Shown here: piece after piece, positions 9,606 through 19,433 of the stretch
How the letters are laid out: each line of letters starts with the position of its first letter
Numbering within the stretch: position 1 is the stretch's first letter
Assembly: GCA_028821515.1 (NCBI GenBank)
Contig: JAPPGA010000009.1
Location: 1 to 64,000, forward strand
Direction of reading: 5' to 3'
DNA length: 64,000 bases
Source of the DNA: Gammaproteobacteria bacterium
GTDB lineage: Bacteria > Pseudomonadota > Gammaproteobacteria > Pseudomonadales > Azotimanducaceae
The notes under the pieces: generated by a model
Database searches by the model: none
Seen by the model: only the letters and a program-made list of their open reading frames with translations
Told to the model about the DNA's origin: nothing
Translations under genes and position numbers: made by a program

Positions 9606-9851
9606 CTAGTCGAGGAAGGAGCCCCGGCGACGCTCCGCTTCGGAAACGAAGCGGATCCCCTGCCTGTATATGGCGCGGACGGTGCCGCTTGTCAGGCTCT
9701 TGTGGAGGGGAATGACCAGGACCGGTCTCCCGCCGGACCGCAGGGTCCTGACAAGCTTGGCGTGACTCCCTCGAATTGACGTTACCTCGAAGCCGAACCT
9801 GCGGAGAGAACGCAGAACCTCGCGCGGTCCAGGGCGCCGGAGCCGGGTCAA
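9606..9851 (-). CDS. hicA: HicA toxin (mRNA interferase)
   Basis: The 81-residue C-terminal part of a longer open frame matches HicA: GPREVLRSLRRFGFE, then RGSHAKLV with the catalytic His (residue 30), then IPLHKSLTSGTVRAIYRQ. HicA folds as a small double-stranded-RNA-binding domain and cleaves mRNA when not bound by HicB. The likely start is TTG 9851, which overlaps the hicB stop as TTGA and gives the normal HicA length. No in-frame ATG fits. It is translated after hicB, so antitoxin is made first, the less common hicBA order. Confidence 0.8.
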   Translation of the reverse strand: MTRLRRPGPREVLRSLRRFGFEVTSIRGSHAKLVRTLRSGGRPVLVIPLHKSLTSGTVRAIYRQGIRFVSEAERRRGSFLD

Positions 9852-10402
9852 GGTCCTAACGCCGCGGTCTCGAAGTGAAGAACCAGGCGCGGAGACGACG
9901 AAAGACCGAGCCCCGCCATGTCTTCGCCGTCCAGGTAAAGCGCCAGCGCTTCGCGGAGGTACGCGAGCGTCTCGTCGAGCGATCGGCCCTGCGTGACCAC
10001 ACCGACTTCCAGGCATTCGGCGACGTATTGCCCTTCGCTCTCGAATACCACTGCGTGAATGGACGTTCGCTCGGGGGGGCGGTTGGCGACGTACTCCGCT
10101 GCCGACTCTTCGACTTGATGCTCGCCTGATGTTCGTTGCCCGGATGGTGGGTCAACCTGGGGGGCGTCGCGAAACGGCGGACAGATTTCGTAGGTGCCCC
10201 TGGCCGTGCGAAAGAAGTACGGCAACCGGTGCGGATGATTCGCGGGTGCGTTTACGCAACAACGGCTGGTGATGTGGGTGCGCACGGAGCGCGCGTTCAG
10301 GTGTGGCAGCGCCGCGACTATCTCGGCGGGAGCAAACGTCCACTCCCCGCGCGCAACGCAGATCCGTCGTGCGGCGGCGAGAATCTCGTCGTGAATGGAC
10401 AT
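9848..10402 (-). CDS. hicB: HicB antitoxin with an extra N-terminal domain
   Basis: 184 residues. Residues about 112-180 form the HicB fold (IHAVVFESEGQYVAECLEVG, then RSLDETLAYLREALALYLDGE), which masks HicA. Ahead of it is a 75-residue domain (HDEILAAARRICVARGEWTF, then LNARSVRTHITSRC) that resembles a winged-helix DNA-binding module. A hydrophilic linker joins them. Ordinary HicB carries a small C-terminal HTH or RHH instead, so here the DNA-binding part seems to be at the other end. The stop overlaps the hicA start. An AT-rich inverted repeat lies directly upstream and is the likely autoregulatory operator. Confidence 0.75.
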   Translation of the reverse strand: MSIHDEILAAARRICVARGEWTFAPAEIVAALPHLNARSVRTHITSRCCVNAPANHPHRLPYFFRTARGTYEICPPFRDAPQVDPPSGQRTSGEHQVEESAAEYVANRPPERTSIHAVVFESEGQYVAECLEVGVVTQGRSLDETLAYLREALALYLDGEDMAGLGLSSSPRLVLHFETAALGP

Positions 10403-10411
10403 GCGCCAAAC

Positions 10412-10444
10412 TTACACTTGTACATATTATTAATCAAGTTGTAA
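10412..10444. promoter_or_regulatory. AT-rich inverted repeat upstream of hicBA, likely operator
   Basis: TTACACTTG at 10412-10420 and CAAGTTGTAA at 10435-10444 are inverted copies with one extra base, separated by a very AT-rich 14-bp spacer. It starts 10 bp before the hicB ATG, where hicBA operons place the promoter and the HicB operator. It also lies just past the stop of the glycosyltransferase-kinase gene, so a role in ending that transcript cannot be excluded. Confidence 0.5.
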
Positions 10445-10473
10445 TTCCAGAGGATGGCGCCGCAGAGGTCGGC

Positions 10474-13200
10474 TTAAGTCGGCTCCTGCGCCGCCACGGC
10501 CGGCTTCTCGTGCGGCTCGACGATCTGCCTCGTGCGACTCTCCGTGAGGAGCCGGTCGGCCCGGCGGCAGACGCGGTGGAGCAGGGCGGCGTCTTCGCTC
10601 AGCACACGGCGCAGCGGCCTGCGCGTGTAGCGCGCGAGGAAGCGCAGGTAGTCGTTGCGGGGGAGGCCAAGGTGCGCAACAGAAAACATGAGCGCTGCCA
10701 GGTCTCGCAGGACCCATCGCCGTGGCACACGGGGACGGATTTGTGCCCGGTGCAGGTCGATGATGGCGAGTTCCACTTCCCCCTGCGCAAGCGCGGCCTC
10801 GTGCGCCCAGATGTGACAGAGGTAGAAGTCGCGGTGGTTCACGCCCGCGACGTGCAGGGAACGCGCGAGATCGGCGACCGCATGGACCAGGCGACGCCGC
10901 AAGGTGGGCGCCGGTGGTTCCCTGGACCATTGGTCGGTGATGTCTTCCAGGCTGGCGTAGCCGTCGAGGGCATCGCAGACCACGAACGAACGCGCGCGTG
11001 CCGGGTTCAGGCCGCGCTGGCCAAATGCGGCGACCCGGGGAGCCTTGACACCGCGCTCCTCGAGATACCGGCACGCGGCGTACTCGTTCCTGGCACCCAT
11101 CGCGGGGAGCTTCAGGTTGCACAGTTCTTTCAGGATTTCGCGCCACCCGACGGCGTCGTGCACCTTGGCGAAATACGCGGCGCCGCCTTCAACGAAACGC
11201 AGCGTGCGGCGATTCTTGACGATGCGATAGGTTTCGCCCCGAAGCGCCTGGACCACCTCGAACGGATCCTGGCCATCCCAGGCGGTGCCAAGGTCATCCC
11301 TCAGGTACGTGCCGGATGCGCGCGTCCACCCAATGCCCCTGGGTGGCTCCCACGGGCTCGACAGTTCCGGGCGGCCCGCAGACACTCGCGCGTCCACGAC
11401 CTGCCTTATGAACCCGACCACCGAATCCGGGTCGCTGTTGCGCGAATCCTTGTCGATACGCGACTCCACAGGATAGTAGTCGGCGTAGTCCTCACGCTGG
11501 TCGGAACTGGTCACCAGGACCTTTGTCCTGCCGTAGAAAACCGCACTCTCCGACGCGAGCATTTGCCTGGCGCGGGCGGTGCTGGCGACGGGAAAGACGT
11601 CGCGCAGCCGGATGGGCTCGGAGGTGCCGAGGTTCGCGCGCAAACCCTCGATCTCCCGTTGCGCGGGCGGCTCGGTGACGATGTAGAGATCGAGCCCGGG
11701 CATCTTGTTGAATCCCACGACGCAGTGCGCGGGGTTGCGCTGCAAATGGTGCTGGACCCAGCGCTCGAAACGTTCCACGCGTCCGTATTCGGTCCTGGAG
11801 GCCACGGGAGCCACGATCACCTCCGCGCCCTCGGGCATGCCTTCAGCTCCCCCGGCCGAATGCTCCATGGCGTATATGCGCGGGTGGTAACCGGTGGCCC
11901 GGCAAGCTTCAGCGATCTGCGTACAGTTGCGGGATGCCGGCTCGATCGAGGTCAGGCGGTGCAGACAGAGCGCTACCACGGGTTTTGTCTCGCCTTTGCC
12001 GAAGCGCTCGATCAGGTCGCAAGCCGCTCGGACGCCTCCCGAAAGCGCCCCGCCGGCGGCGTAGTGCCGGCCGTTCGTGCGCCACGCAGGCCGCTTCGGC
12101 GAGGTCAGGATCTCCGCCAGTTCGCCGTTGAAACGGGACTGGTCGAAGGGGGATTCGGAGACAATGCCGGCACTCGCCTGCAATATGTGAGACGCGTGGC
12201 CGCAGGTGTCAGTCGCGAGCACCGGCAGCCCCGCGGCGATGGCTTCGAGAATTGCCATGCCCCCGGCTTCATCGTATGCGGGCAGCGCCAGGGCGTCGGC
12301 GCCATGCAGGAATCGGGGCACGTCGTCGCGCCCGCCGAGAAAGTGAACCCTGTCAGCAACCGCCAACCGCGATGCGAGACGTTCGAAGCGGTGTTGCTTG
12401 TCTTCGCCCAGGACGAAGAGGTGGGTGCGTCGCCTGAGCGCGTCCGGCAGTGCCGCCGCGGCGGCGATCAATCGATCGAGGCCCTTGGTGACGAAACCGG
12501 ATCCGACAAGCAGCACCACGAGATCGTCCTCGGAGAGCTCGAACTCGCGACGCAACCAATGCCGGGCGTCGAAGTCCACGGTTCCCTTTAGCTGTCCGAC
12601 GTCGAGGTCGGGGGGCAGTGGGAAGAAACGCGTTTCCACGGTGCCGTAGTGGCGCTGGTAGGCGGTCTGTTGCGCGGGAGCGATGGTGAGGATGTTGACC
12701 TGCCGCTCGTCGCCGAATACCGCCCGCTCGAAGTCGGCGAAGTGCCGATACCGGGGCAGGAGCTGGCACACCCAGTGGCGCTGCATCTGCAACTTCTCTT
12801 CGAAACAGGAGTCCCCGGCGAAATACACATCGAGTCCCGGCATCTTGTTGAAACCGACGACGAGATCCACCGGGCGCCGTTCCAGGTCTTCCTGCACCCA
12901 CTTCGCGAACTGCCGGTTGCGTGAAGCATGGGTCGCGCCCTTCGTCGGCACGGCTACCATGTCGATGGATCCTTCAGCCGGGGAAGTTCCCCCGACCGCC
13001 AATGCGTAAGGAAATACTGATGTTTCCTCCGTCGCCGGAGGCGTCCCTTTATGGGAGCCTTCGGGCGCTGTTGTGTCCCATCGGTGCGCGTACGCCCGCA
13101 CGTGGTGGCCCCGGTCTGCGCAGGCGTTCGCGATCTTCATGAAGTCGCGGGAAAGCCCACCATACGGAAAAACCCTGAAGATGCAGAACGCGAGTTTCAC
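10474..13200 (-). CDS. WaaG-like glycosyltransferase fused to WaaP-like LPS heptose kinase
   Basis: 908 residues, about the sum of WaaG plus WaaP plus 200 more. Residues 1-400 are a GT4 transferase like WaaG, which adds the first glucose to inner-core heptose: FPYGGLSRDF, GFNKMPGLDVY at 116-126, VGSGFVTKGLDR, and donor-site DEAGGMAILEAIAAGLP. Residues 405-610 start a second, shorter WaaG-like unit that repeats GFNKMPGLDLY at 496-506 but lacks the donor domain. Residues 625-890 match WaaP/RfaP kinase, with NHRDFYLCH (Asp 791) and IIDLHRAQ (Asp 815). Start GTG 13200 overlaps the waaC stop as GTGA. In Pseudomonas waaG and waaP are separate neighbours. Confidence 0.85.
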   Translation of the reverse strand: MKLAFCIFRVFPYGGLSRDFMKIANACADRGHHVRAYAHRWDTTAPEGSHKGTPPATEETSVFPYALAVGGTSPAEGSIDMVAVPTKGATHASRNRQFAKWVQEDLERRPVDLVVGFNKMPGLDVYFAGDSCFEEKLQMQRHWVCQLLPRYRHFADFERAVFGDERQVNILTIAPAQQTAYQRHYGTVETRFFPLPPDLDVGQLKGTVDFDARHWLRREFELSEDDLVVLLVGSGFVTKGLDRLIAAAAALPDALRRRTHLFVLGEDKQHRFERLASRLAVADRVHFLGGRDDVPRFLHGADALALPAYDEAGGMAILEAIAAGLPVLATDTCGHASHILQASAGIVSESPFDQSRFNGELAEILTSPKRPAWRTNGRHYAAGGALSGGVRAACDLIERFGKGETKPVVALCLHRLTSIEPASRNCTQIAEACRATGYHPRIYAMEHSAGGAEGMPEGAEVIVAPVASRTEYGRVERFERWVQHHLQRNPAHCVVGFNKMPGLDLYIVTEPPAQREIEGLRANLGTSEPIRLRDVFPVASTARARQMLASESAVFYGRTKVLVTSSDQREDYADYYPVESRIDKDSRNSDPDSVVGFIRQVVDARVSAGRPELSSPWEPPRGIGWTRASGTYLRDDLGTAWDGQDPFEVVQALRGETYRIVKNRRTLRFVEGGAAYFAKVHDAVGWREILKELCNLKLPAMGARNEYAACRYLEERGVKAPRVAAFGQRGLNPARARSFVVCDALDGYASLEDITDQWSREPPAPTLRRRLVHAVADLARSLHVAGVNHRDFYLCHIWAHEAALAQGEVELAIIDLHRAQIRPRVPRRWVLRDLAALMFSVAHLGLPRNDYLRFLARYTRRPLRRVLSEDAALLHRVCRRADRLLTESRTRQIVEPHEKPAVAAQEPT

Positions 13201-14213
13201 GCGAGCAGCTCCGAGACCTGCGTCCAGACCCGGTCCGGATCGAGGCGCGCGAAACAGGCGGGTTCAACCGTCTCGCCCTGCCAGCGCAGCGCGTCGCCGC
13301 GATAGCCGCAATGCCGCGAAAGGCATGGCGCGCATTCGATGTCCCCCTGGATGTTCCGGGCGCGGCTGCCCACGCATCCCGTCAGTCTCGCGTCCGTCGG
13401 TCCGAACAGGCCCACCGTCGGGCGGCCCAACGCGGCGCTCAGGTGCGAGAGCCCGGTGTCGACGCCGACGACCGCGCTGGCCCGGGCCAGCAGGTCGGCC
13501 ACGGCGTCGAGCGGCATGGATCCGACGGCACGGGCGCCATCGACCCGACCGGCGACCCTTTCCGCGCGCCGCCGCTCTGAATCGGAAAGCCATGGCAGGA
13601 TCGGCGTCAGTCCGGCCTGCGATGCACGTTGGGCGATGTGGGTCCAGAACGCCTCCGGCCAGTGCTTGGATTCCCAGGTCGTGCCGTGAAGCAGCACGCA
13701 ATAGGGCTCGGTCTCTCCATCAGTATTCAGTCCGAACGCCGGATCGCTCGTTGGCAGGTCGTAGCCGATCGTGGCGGCGAAGAGCCGGCGGATGCGCTCG
13801 ATCGCGTGGCAGTCTTTCGTCTCGACTGCCTCGCGGCGCGAATAGAAGAGTGCCGCGGCCGGCTCGCGTGCGCTTCTCCTGTCGTATCCCGCGCGAACGC
13901 GGCTGCGCGAACAGGACACGATCAGGGCGCTCTTGATCAGGCCCTGGGCATCGATGACCAGATCGTAGCTCCTTCGCCGCAGTTCACGTCCGAACTCGCG
14001 GACTTCGCGAAACCGGCCCTCGCCCGGCTTCCGCCACCGGCGCAGGGCCGCACGAATCACTTCATGTACCCCGCGATGCATCGCCGGTACTGCGGCGAAG
14101 TCCTCTTCCACCACCCAGTCAAAGGTCGTGCCCCGGCGTGTGGCATCTTCAACTGCTGGCAGCGTATGAACGATGTCGCCGAGGGACGAGAGCTTGACTA
14201 GGAGGACATGCAC
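13197..14213 (-). CDS. waaC: lipopolysaccharide heptosyltransferase I
   Basis: 338 residues from GTG 14213 (VHVLLVKLSSLGDIVHTLPA), the canonical WaaC N-terminus; upstream codons of the open frame read as the waaF shadow. GT9 features include VVEEDFAAVPAMH, LLHGTTWESKHWP and VVGVDTGLSHLSAALGRP. It transfers the first L-glycero-D-manno-heptose to Kdo of lipid A-Kdo2 at the inner membrane. It overlaps the 3' end of waaF by 16 bp and its stop overlaps the GTG of the waaG-waaP fusion, so translation is coupled through the operon. WaaC rather than WaaF is supported by the LSSLGDI start and operon position. Confidence 0.88.
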   Translation of the reverse strand: MHVLLVKLSSLGDIVHTLPAVEDATRRGTTFDWVVEEDFAAVPAMHRGVHEVIRAALRRWRKPGEGRFREVREFGRELRRRSYDLVIDAQGLIKSALIVSCSRSRVRAGYDRRSAREPAAALFYSRREAVETKDCHAIERIRRLFAATIGYDLPTSDPAFGLNTDGETEPYCVLLHGTTWESKHWPEAFWTHIAQRASQAGLTPILPWLSDSERRRAERVAGRVDGARAVGSMPLDAVADLLARASAVVGVDTGLSHLSAALGRPTVGLFGPTDARLTGCVGSRARNIQGDIECAPCLSRHCGYRGDALRWQGETVEPACFARLDPDRVWTQVSELLA

Positions 14214-15196
14214 GGCTCGATGGCCTTGATCACACGTGCCGGGGCAAGGTCCACGAGGCACTTGTAGTGGTCGAAGCGACACGTCCGCTGCAGGCACGGG
14301 CTGCATGGCTGGGGCTCGCGCAGCGCCACAGCGCCGACAGCAAGGGGAGGCGTGAAGTCCGGGGACGTCGAGCCGAAGAGGGCAACCACGCGGCGGCCGA
14401 GGGCCGCGGCGACGTGCATCAGCCCAGAGTCGTTGGCGACCACGCAGTCGGCGCCGGACAGCAGGTCGATGGCGCTTGCGAGGTCCGTGCGCCCTGCGAG
14501 GTTCATGGATTCGGGAACCCGGCTGGCGATGGAATCGCATGCCGCCTTTTCGGCTTCGTTACCGAACAGCCAGACCGAAGCGCCCCGCTTCGCGCAATAA
14601 GCGGCAACCTCGGCGAAATGATTGACCGGCCAGCGCTTGGCGGGGCCGAACTCCGCGCCGGGACACAGGGCGACGACGTGGTCGGCCTTGGGAAGGCCCA
14701 GCGCGTCGTACTGCCGGTCCAGGTTCGCGGGGTCCGCAGTCAGTCGAGGTACGCGGTACCCCCCGCCGCTGAGCGAAACGAACCGGTCGACCATCGTCGG
14801 TTGTCCCTTGGGATCCAGGCGGCGCATGTCATTCAGCAGTCCGTGGCGGTGTTCGCCCCGAAAGCCCGTGCGTTTCGGTATGCGGGCGAGCCACGGAACG
14901 AGGGCCGACTTGAGTGTATTCGGCAGGACGATGGCCTGATCGAAGCCTTCTCGCCTCAATGTTCGAGCGACGCTCCTGCGTTCGCCCAGGGCCAGTTGGC
15001 CGTGTCCGGCCCGCAGTTCGTGCACGGCCGTGACACTTGGCATTCGCTTCGCGATCGGCGCCGTGGCCGCGGGCGCGAGCACATGCACCGCTGCACCGGA
15101 ATCGCTCAGGTTCGCTGTCGCGGCTTCGGCTATCACCATGTCGCCGACCCAGGCAGGGCCGACAACGAGGACTTTGCTTTTGCCGTTGCTCCTCAC
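14198..15196 (-). CDS. waaF: lipopolysaccharide heptosyltransferase II
   Basis: 332 residues from GTG 15196 (KVLVVGPAWVGDMVIAEA, the WaaF-type N-terminus). ALCPGAEFGPAKRWP and VVANDSGLMHVAAALGRRVVALFGSTSPD are diagnostic of WaaF within GT9. It adds the second heptose of the inner core. The start codon shares its first G with the ilvE stop (TAGTG). No strong ribosome-binding site is seen, so initiation probably depends on coupling to ilvE translation. The 3' end overlaps waaC. Confidence 0.9.
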   Translation of the reverse strand: MRSNGKSKVLVVGPAWVGDMVIAEAATANLSDSGAAVHVLAPAATAPIAKRMPSVTAVHELRAGHGQLALGERRSVARTLRREGFDQAIVLPNTLKSALVPWLARIPKRTGFRGEHRHGLLNDMRRLDPKGQPTMVDRFVSLSGGGYRVPRLTADPANLDRQYDALGLPKADHVVALCPGAEFGPAKRWPVNHFAEVAAYCAKRGASVWLFGNEAEKAACDSIASRVPESMNLAGRTDLASAIDLLSGADCVVANDSGLMHVAAALGRRVVALFGSTSPDFTPPLAVGAVALREPQPCSPCLQRTCRFDHYKCLVDLAPARVIKAIEPCMSS

Positions 15197-16134
15197 TACA
15201 TGGCCCGGGTATGCCACTCCGGATGTGCCTGCCGCCGCCCCCGCACCTGGTCGAAGTATCTCGATTGCAGGGTCTCGGTGATCGGTCCCCTGCGGCCGTT
15301 GCCGATGGTCCGGCCATCGAGTTCGCGAATTGGCAGGACCTCTGCAGCGGTTCCGCTGAAGAACGCTTCGTCGGCGATATAGATCTCGTCGCGCGTGATG
15401 CGGCGCTCGATCACCTCGATGTCCAGCTCCCTGGCGAACGTGAGGATGGTGTCCCGCGTGATGCCCGGCAGGCATGACGTGAGTTCCGGTGTATGGATGA
15501 CGCCGCGCTCGACGACGAACAGGTTCTCGCCGCTGCCTTCCGCGGCATAACCCTCGTTGTCGAGCAGGAGAGCCTCGTCGCAGCCGCTGTCGAGCGCTTC
15601 GCGCAACGCGAGTATCGAGTTGATGTAGTTGCCGTTCGCCTTGGCTTTGCACATGGTGATGTTCACATGGTGCCGCGTGTAGGAAGACGTCCGTACGCGG
15701 ATGCCCCTTTCCTGGGCCTCGGGATCCATGTAGGAAGGCCACGGCCAGCAGGCGATGGCGACGTTGACGGAGAGGTCTTCGGCGCGAAGCCCCATCGCTT
15801 CGGAGCCGAAATAGACGAGAGGGCGGATATAGCCCTCCGAGAGGTTGTTCGCCGCGATCACTTCGCATTGTGCCGTGTTCAGCTCGTCCCGCGTGTACGG
15901 GATCTTGATGTTCACGATGTGTGCGGAGTTGAACAACCTGTCGGTATGGTCGCGCAGGCGGAATATCTGTGTTCCGTTCGGCGTCTCGTACGCGCGAACG
16001 CCTTCAAAGACGCCCACCCCGTAATGCAGGGTGTGCGTGAGCACGTGCACGTTCGCATCGCGCCAGGCGACCAGTTCGCCGTTCATCCAGATATGACCGT
16101 CGCGATCGGCAAACGATGAATCTTGAGCAACCAC
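15196..16134 (-). CDS. ilvE: branched-chain amino-acid aminotransferase
   Basis: 312 residues from GTG 16134, which has AGGAAAGG upstream and gives the usual IlvE length. Class IV aminotransferase features are clear: HYGVGVFEGVRAYE, the PLP lysine in KAKANGNYINS (about residue 165), EGYAAEGSGENLF and CLPGITRDTI. It makes Leu, Ile and Val from their 2-oxo acids with glutamate. As the first gene of the LPS-core operon it resembles the ilvE-waaF linkage seen in pseudomonads. The transcript must start in the 400-bp gap upstream. Confidence 0.92.
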   Translation of the reverse strand: MVAQDSSFADRDGHIWMNGELVAWRDANVHVLTHTLHYGVGVFEGVRAYETPNGTQIFRLRDHTDRLFNSAHIVNIKIPYTRDELNTAQCEVIAANNLSEGYIRPLVYFGSEAMGLRAEDLSVNVAIACWPWPSYMDPEAQERGIRVRTSSYTRHHVNITMCKAKANGNYINSILALREALDSGCDEALLLDNEGYAAEGSGENLFVVERGVIHTPELTSCLPGITRDTILTFARELDIEVIERRITRDEIYIADEAFFSGTAAEVLPIRELDGRTIGNGRRGPITETLQSRYFDQVRGRRQAHPEWHTRAM

Positions 16135-16535
16135 TGTCCTTTCCTGTGAATCTCCGGGTCGACGCGCACTCAGGGAGCGGCGACATTGTACGAATGTCGA
16201 GCCACAAAATCCGTCGCCCTTTTCGGGGACGCCATGTTTTGCCACGCCCTGCGGAGCGCGCAGTGGACCCGGTGCGTTCTGATGCGCGGCCTAGCGTGTT
16301 GATCGCCTCAGCAGTGGGAACCGGCGATGCTGCCGACCGGTGACGCATAGTGACGACAACAGGTATTACCAATTAAGGGCTATTCAAATGATAAATTCAC
16401 GAAAATAGCCGCCTTCGACACCAATCTCTTGTCAAAACGAAGCGCAGTTGAGCTGCTGCTATAATTCCGTGGCCGGCGATGCGTTGGCGCCTGGCTGACG
16501 TGGGGTGGATTGGCGGCAAGGGGGGCCAAAACAGA
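16135..16535. other. divergent intergenic region at the left edge of the island
   Basis: A 400-bp gap between ilvE (minus) and the YaaW-like gene (plus). Roughly 16340-16440 is clearly more AT-rich than its surroundings (for example CAAATGATAAATTCACG), a common sign of an island boundary or a promoter region. It must hold the ilvE-waa operon promoter and the promoter described at 16457. No gene or RNA was recognised in it. Confidence 0.5.
16457..16465 (+). promoter_or_regulatory. extended -10 promoter element for the YaaW cassette
   Basis: TGCTATAAT is a perfect TATAAT with an extended -10 TGn, 71 bp before the ATG at 16536. The -35 position has no good match, which fits an extended -10 promoter. 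It is correctly placed and oriented for the two-gene cassette that follows. Confidence 0.5.
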
Positions 16536-17285
16536 ATGAGCAAGATCACGACGAAGGCGCTATTCAGGCGTGCGACGGCCGACGATTTACAGGATCTCGT
16601 TGAGTATGTGACCAAGCCGGTAACCGGCCGTCTAGATCAGACCGACCAATACAAGGAGCACTCTCCCGACCACACCAAGTACGCCAAGGAGATTCTCGAA
16701 GAAATCAAGGCGTTTGGCGCGAATACCATAGTGAATTTCTTCCGTGGCGGTGGCCCCCGATATCGAGAAGTTGTGGCGGATGTGGCCGACAAAATTGGCG
16801 TTCCGGATGTAGGCGAAGCGGGCCACTCTGTGGCGGACCTCGAACGCCGGATTCTCGAGAAGATCCTGAAGGATGCGATGGATAGCACAGAAGGAAAGGA
16901 TCGCGCGGAGATTGAACAAGCGCTAAAGGACGCTGGGGTTGGTGCGAAGGATCTCTCCGTTCTCCTTTCCGGTGGGTCCGCCGCCAGCGTGATCGCCGCA
17001 AGGTTGTCAGGATTTGCGCTGTATCGTGTGTCGCTGATCGTGGCCAACGCGGTTGCGAAGCACGTTCTTGGGCGCGGGCTTTCGCTCGCGGCCAATGCGG
17101 CCTTGACTAGGAGCATTGCGGTGGCAGTCGGGCCGATCGGATGGGTGTTTACGGGGCTCTGGACTGTGCTTGACTTGGCAGGGCCAGCCTATCGAGTGAC
17201 GATACCCTGCGTGATTCACGTCGCCATGCTAAGGCAGAAGTACCTTAGCGAAGACGAAGCGGCGCGACCGACTGCCGCAGACTGA
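16536..17285 (+). CDS. YaaW / UPF0174 family protein
   Basis: 249 residues from ATG 16536, preceded by a GGGGG-rich Shine-Dalgarno. The family pattern of E. coli YaaW is visible: FGANTIVNFFRGGG (60-73) followed by YREVVADVADKIG, then a glycine/alanine-rich hydrophobic region (about 145-212) and the hallmark GPAYRVTIPCVIHVAMLR (216-233). YaaW has no established function. The hydrophobic middle suggests membrane association. The N-terminal 20 residues (ATADDLQDLVEYV) resemble the short DUF3944 segment often found on these proteins. It is followed 19 bp later by a membrane/coiled-coil protein, so the pair probably acts together. Confidence 0.72.
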   Translation: MSKITTKALFRRATADDLQDLVEYVTKPVTGRLDQTDQYKEHSPDHTKYAKEILEEIKAFGANTIVNFFRGGGPRYREVVADVADKIGVPDVGEAGHSVADLERRILEKILKDAMDSTEGKDRAEIEQALKDAGVGAKDLSVLLSGGSAASVIAARLSGFALYRVSLIVANAVAKHVLGRGLSLAANAALTRSIAVAVGPIGWVFTGLWTVLDLAGPAYRVTIPCVIHVAMLRQKYLSEDEAARPTAAD

Positions 17286-17304
17286 ATGATCGGAGTGCGG
17301 CTGA

Positions 17305-18207
17305 GTGGTTGACTTGACGGTTACGTTTGAGGTGCCAGCCAGAATCCTGAAGGGTCTTGTCGATGGGCGTTTCAGGCGGATTGGAGGCGTGATCGTAAAC
17401 CGAGAGGGTGGTGTGGTGGCTTGGTTGCGAGAGGGCGGCGCAAGCACTTTAGGCAGCAATACACCATTGGGTCTGGGGTCGCTGTCCTTGGGCCTACAAG
17501 TTACGACATTGGCAGTTAGCGTGGTTGGATTCTCTCTGCTGCACAAAAGGCTGAAGGTCGTGCAGCAGCAGCTCAAGGACATCGAGAGCACATTGGCCGA
17601 GCAAAAGCGCGACGGAGAGTGGCGCGATTGGAAAGAGCTGGTAGCTCGATTTGTTCCGGTAGTGGCAAGCAGCGAGATGGTCGATGGAGTACACCTGGTC
17701 CCCGCAGAGGAGACTCGCCGGGCGATCCTTGTCAGCGCGATTGGAGAACTCGGTGAGGCAAAGGAGTACTTCCGCCACATTGTGACAGGGATGATGGACC
17801 AACGGAGGGAGATGCACAGGATCGGAGAGTTCGAGACGTCCTACCGAGCCTGGGTGGCTGCGAGCAGTGCTCACGCTAAAGCTGCGGAGGGAATTGGCGG
17901 AAGCTGGGCCGCGAATCTATGCGGTTCGTTTCTTGATAGGCATCGTGAGTTTTCTGAGGAGGTTCGCGCGGCGATTGGTGACTACACCAGGGCTTTGGGT
18001 GCCGATGACTGGGATAGGAGAAAGGACCCGCGGACAACGCTGCTCGAGCAAGCCTCCCAAGTCGAGGAGATCTTCCGCGGCCACGTGATGCGGCTTGAAT
18101 GGCAGGCGGACAATGCGATGAGTTCGCTGGACTTCGAGCCAGATCCGGATAGCGTTAAGCGGCATGACGGGCTGATTGTCTACGAGGTTGAGTACTCAGG
18201 CGGTTAG
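17305..18207 (+). CDS. hypothetical membrane protein with coiled coil
   Basis: 300 residues, start GTG 17305. I recognise no family. Residues 1-45 are a soluble, strand-like N-terminus; 55-80 (LGLGSLSLGLQVTTLAVSVV, continuing) is a membrane-length hydrophobic stretch; 81-108 is a charged heptad-like helix (KVVQQQLKDIESTLAEQK). A long helical C-terminal part follows, rich in Glu, Arg and Trp. The layout is that of a membrane-anchored sensor or effector with a cytoplasmic helical domain. It is in one operon with the YaaW-like gene and is the last intact gene before a block of mobile-element remnants. Confidence 0.6.
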   Translation: MVDLTVTFEVPARILKGLVDGRFRRIGGVIVNREGGVVAWLREGGASTLGSNTPLGLGSLSLGLQVTTLAVSVVGFSLLHKRLKVVQQQLKDIESTLAEQKRDGEWRDWKELVARFVPVVASSEMVDGVHLVPAEETRRAILVSAIGELGEAKEYFRHIVTGMMDQRREMHRIGEFETSYRAWVAASSAHAKAAEGIGGSWAANLCGSFLDRHREFSEEVRAAIGDYTRALGADDWDRRKDPRTTLLEQASQVEEIFRGHVMRLEWQADNAMSSLDFEPDPDSVKRHDGLIVYEVEYSGG

Positions 18208-19326
<1,119 letters not shown>

Positions 19327-19433
19327 GGCGGATTCCATTACTCGTTCGTTTATGTCGAAAGTTCGAGATGGAGTGTGCCGCCGTGGCGCGGCCTGCGTCA
19401 AAAACTTCATTTTTATCAGAAAGTTAAAGGACT

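Noticed and set aside
10303-12591. 762-codon open frame on plus, opposite the WaaG-WaaP fusion
   Set aside because: It is an antisense shadow created by high-GC codon structure; its protein has no family features, whereas the minus strand reads clear glycosyltransferase and kinase motifs.
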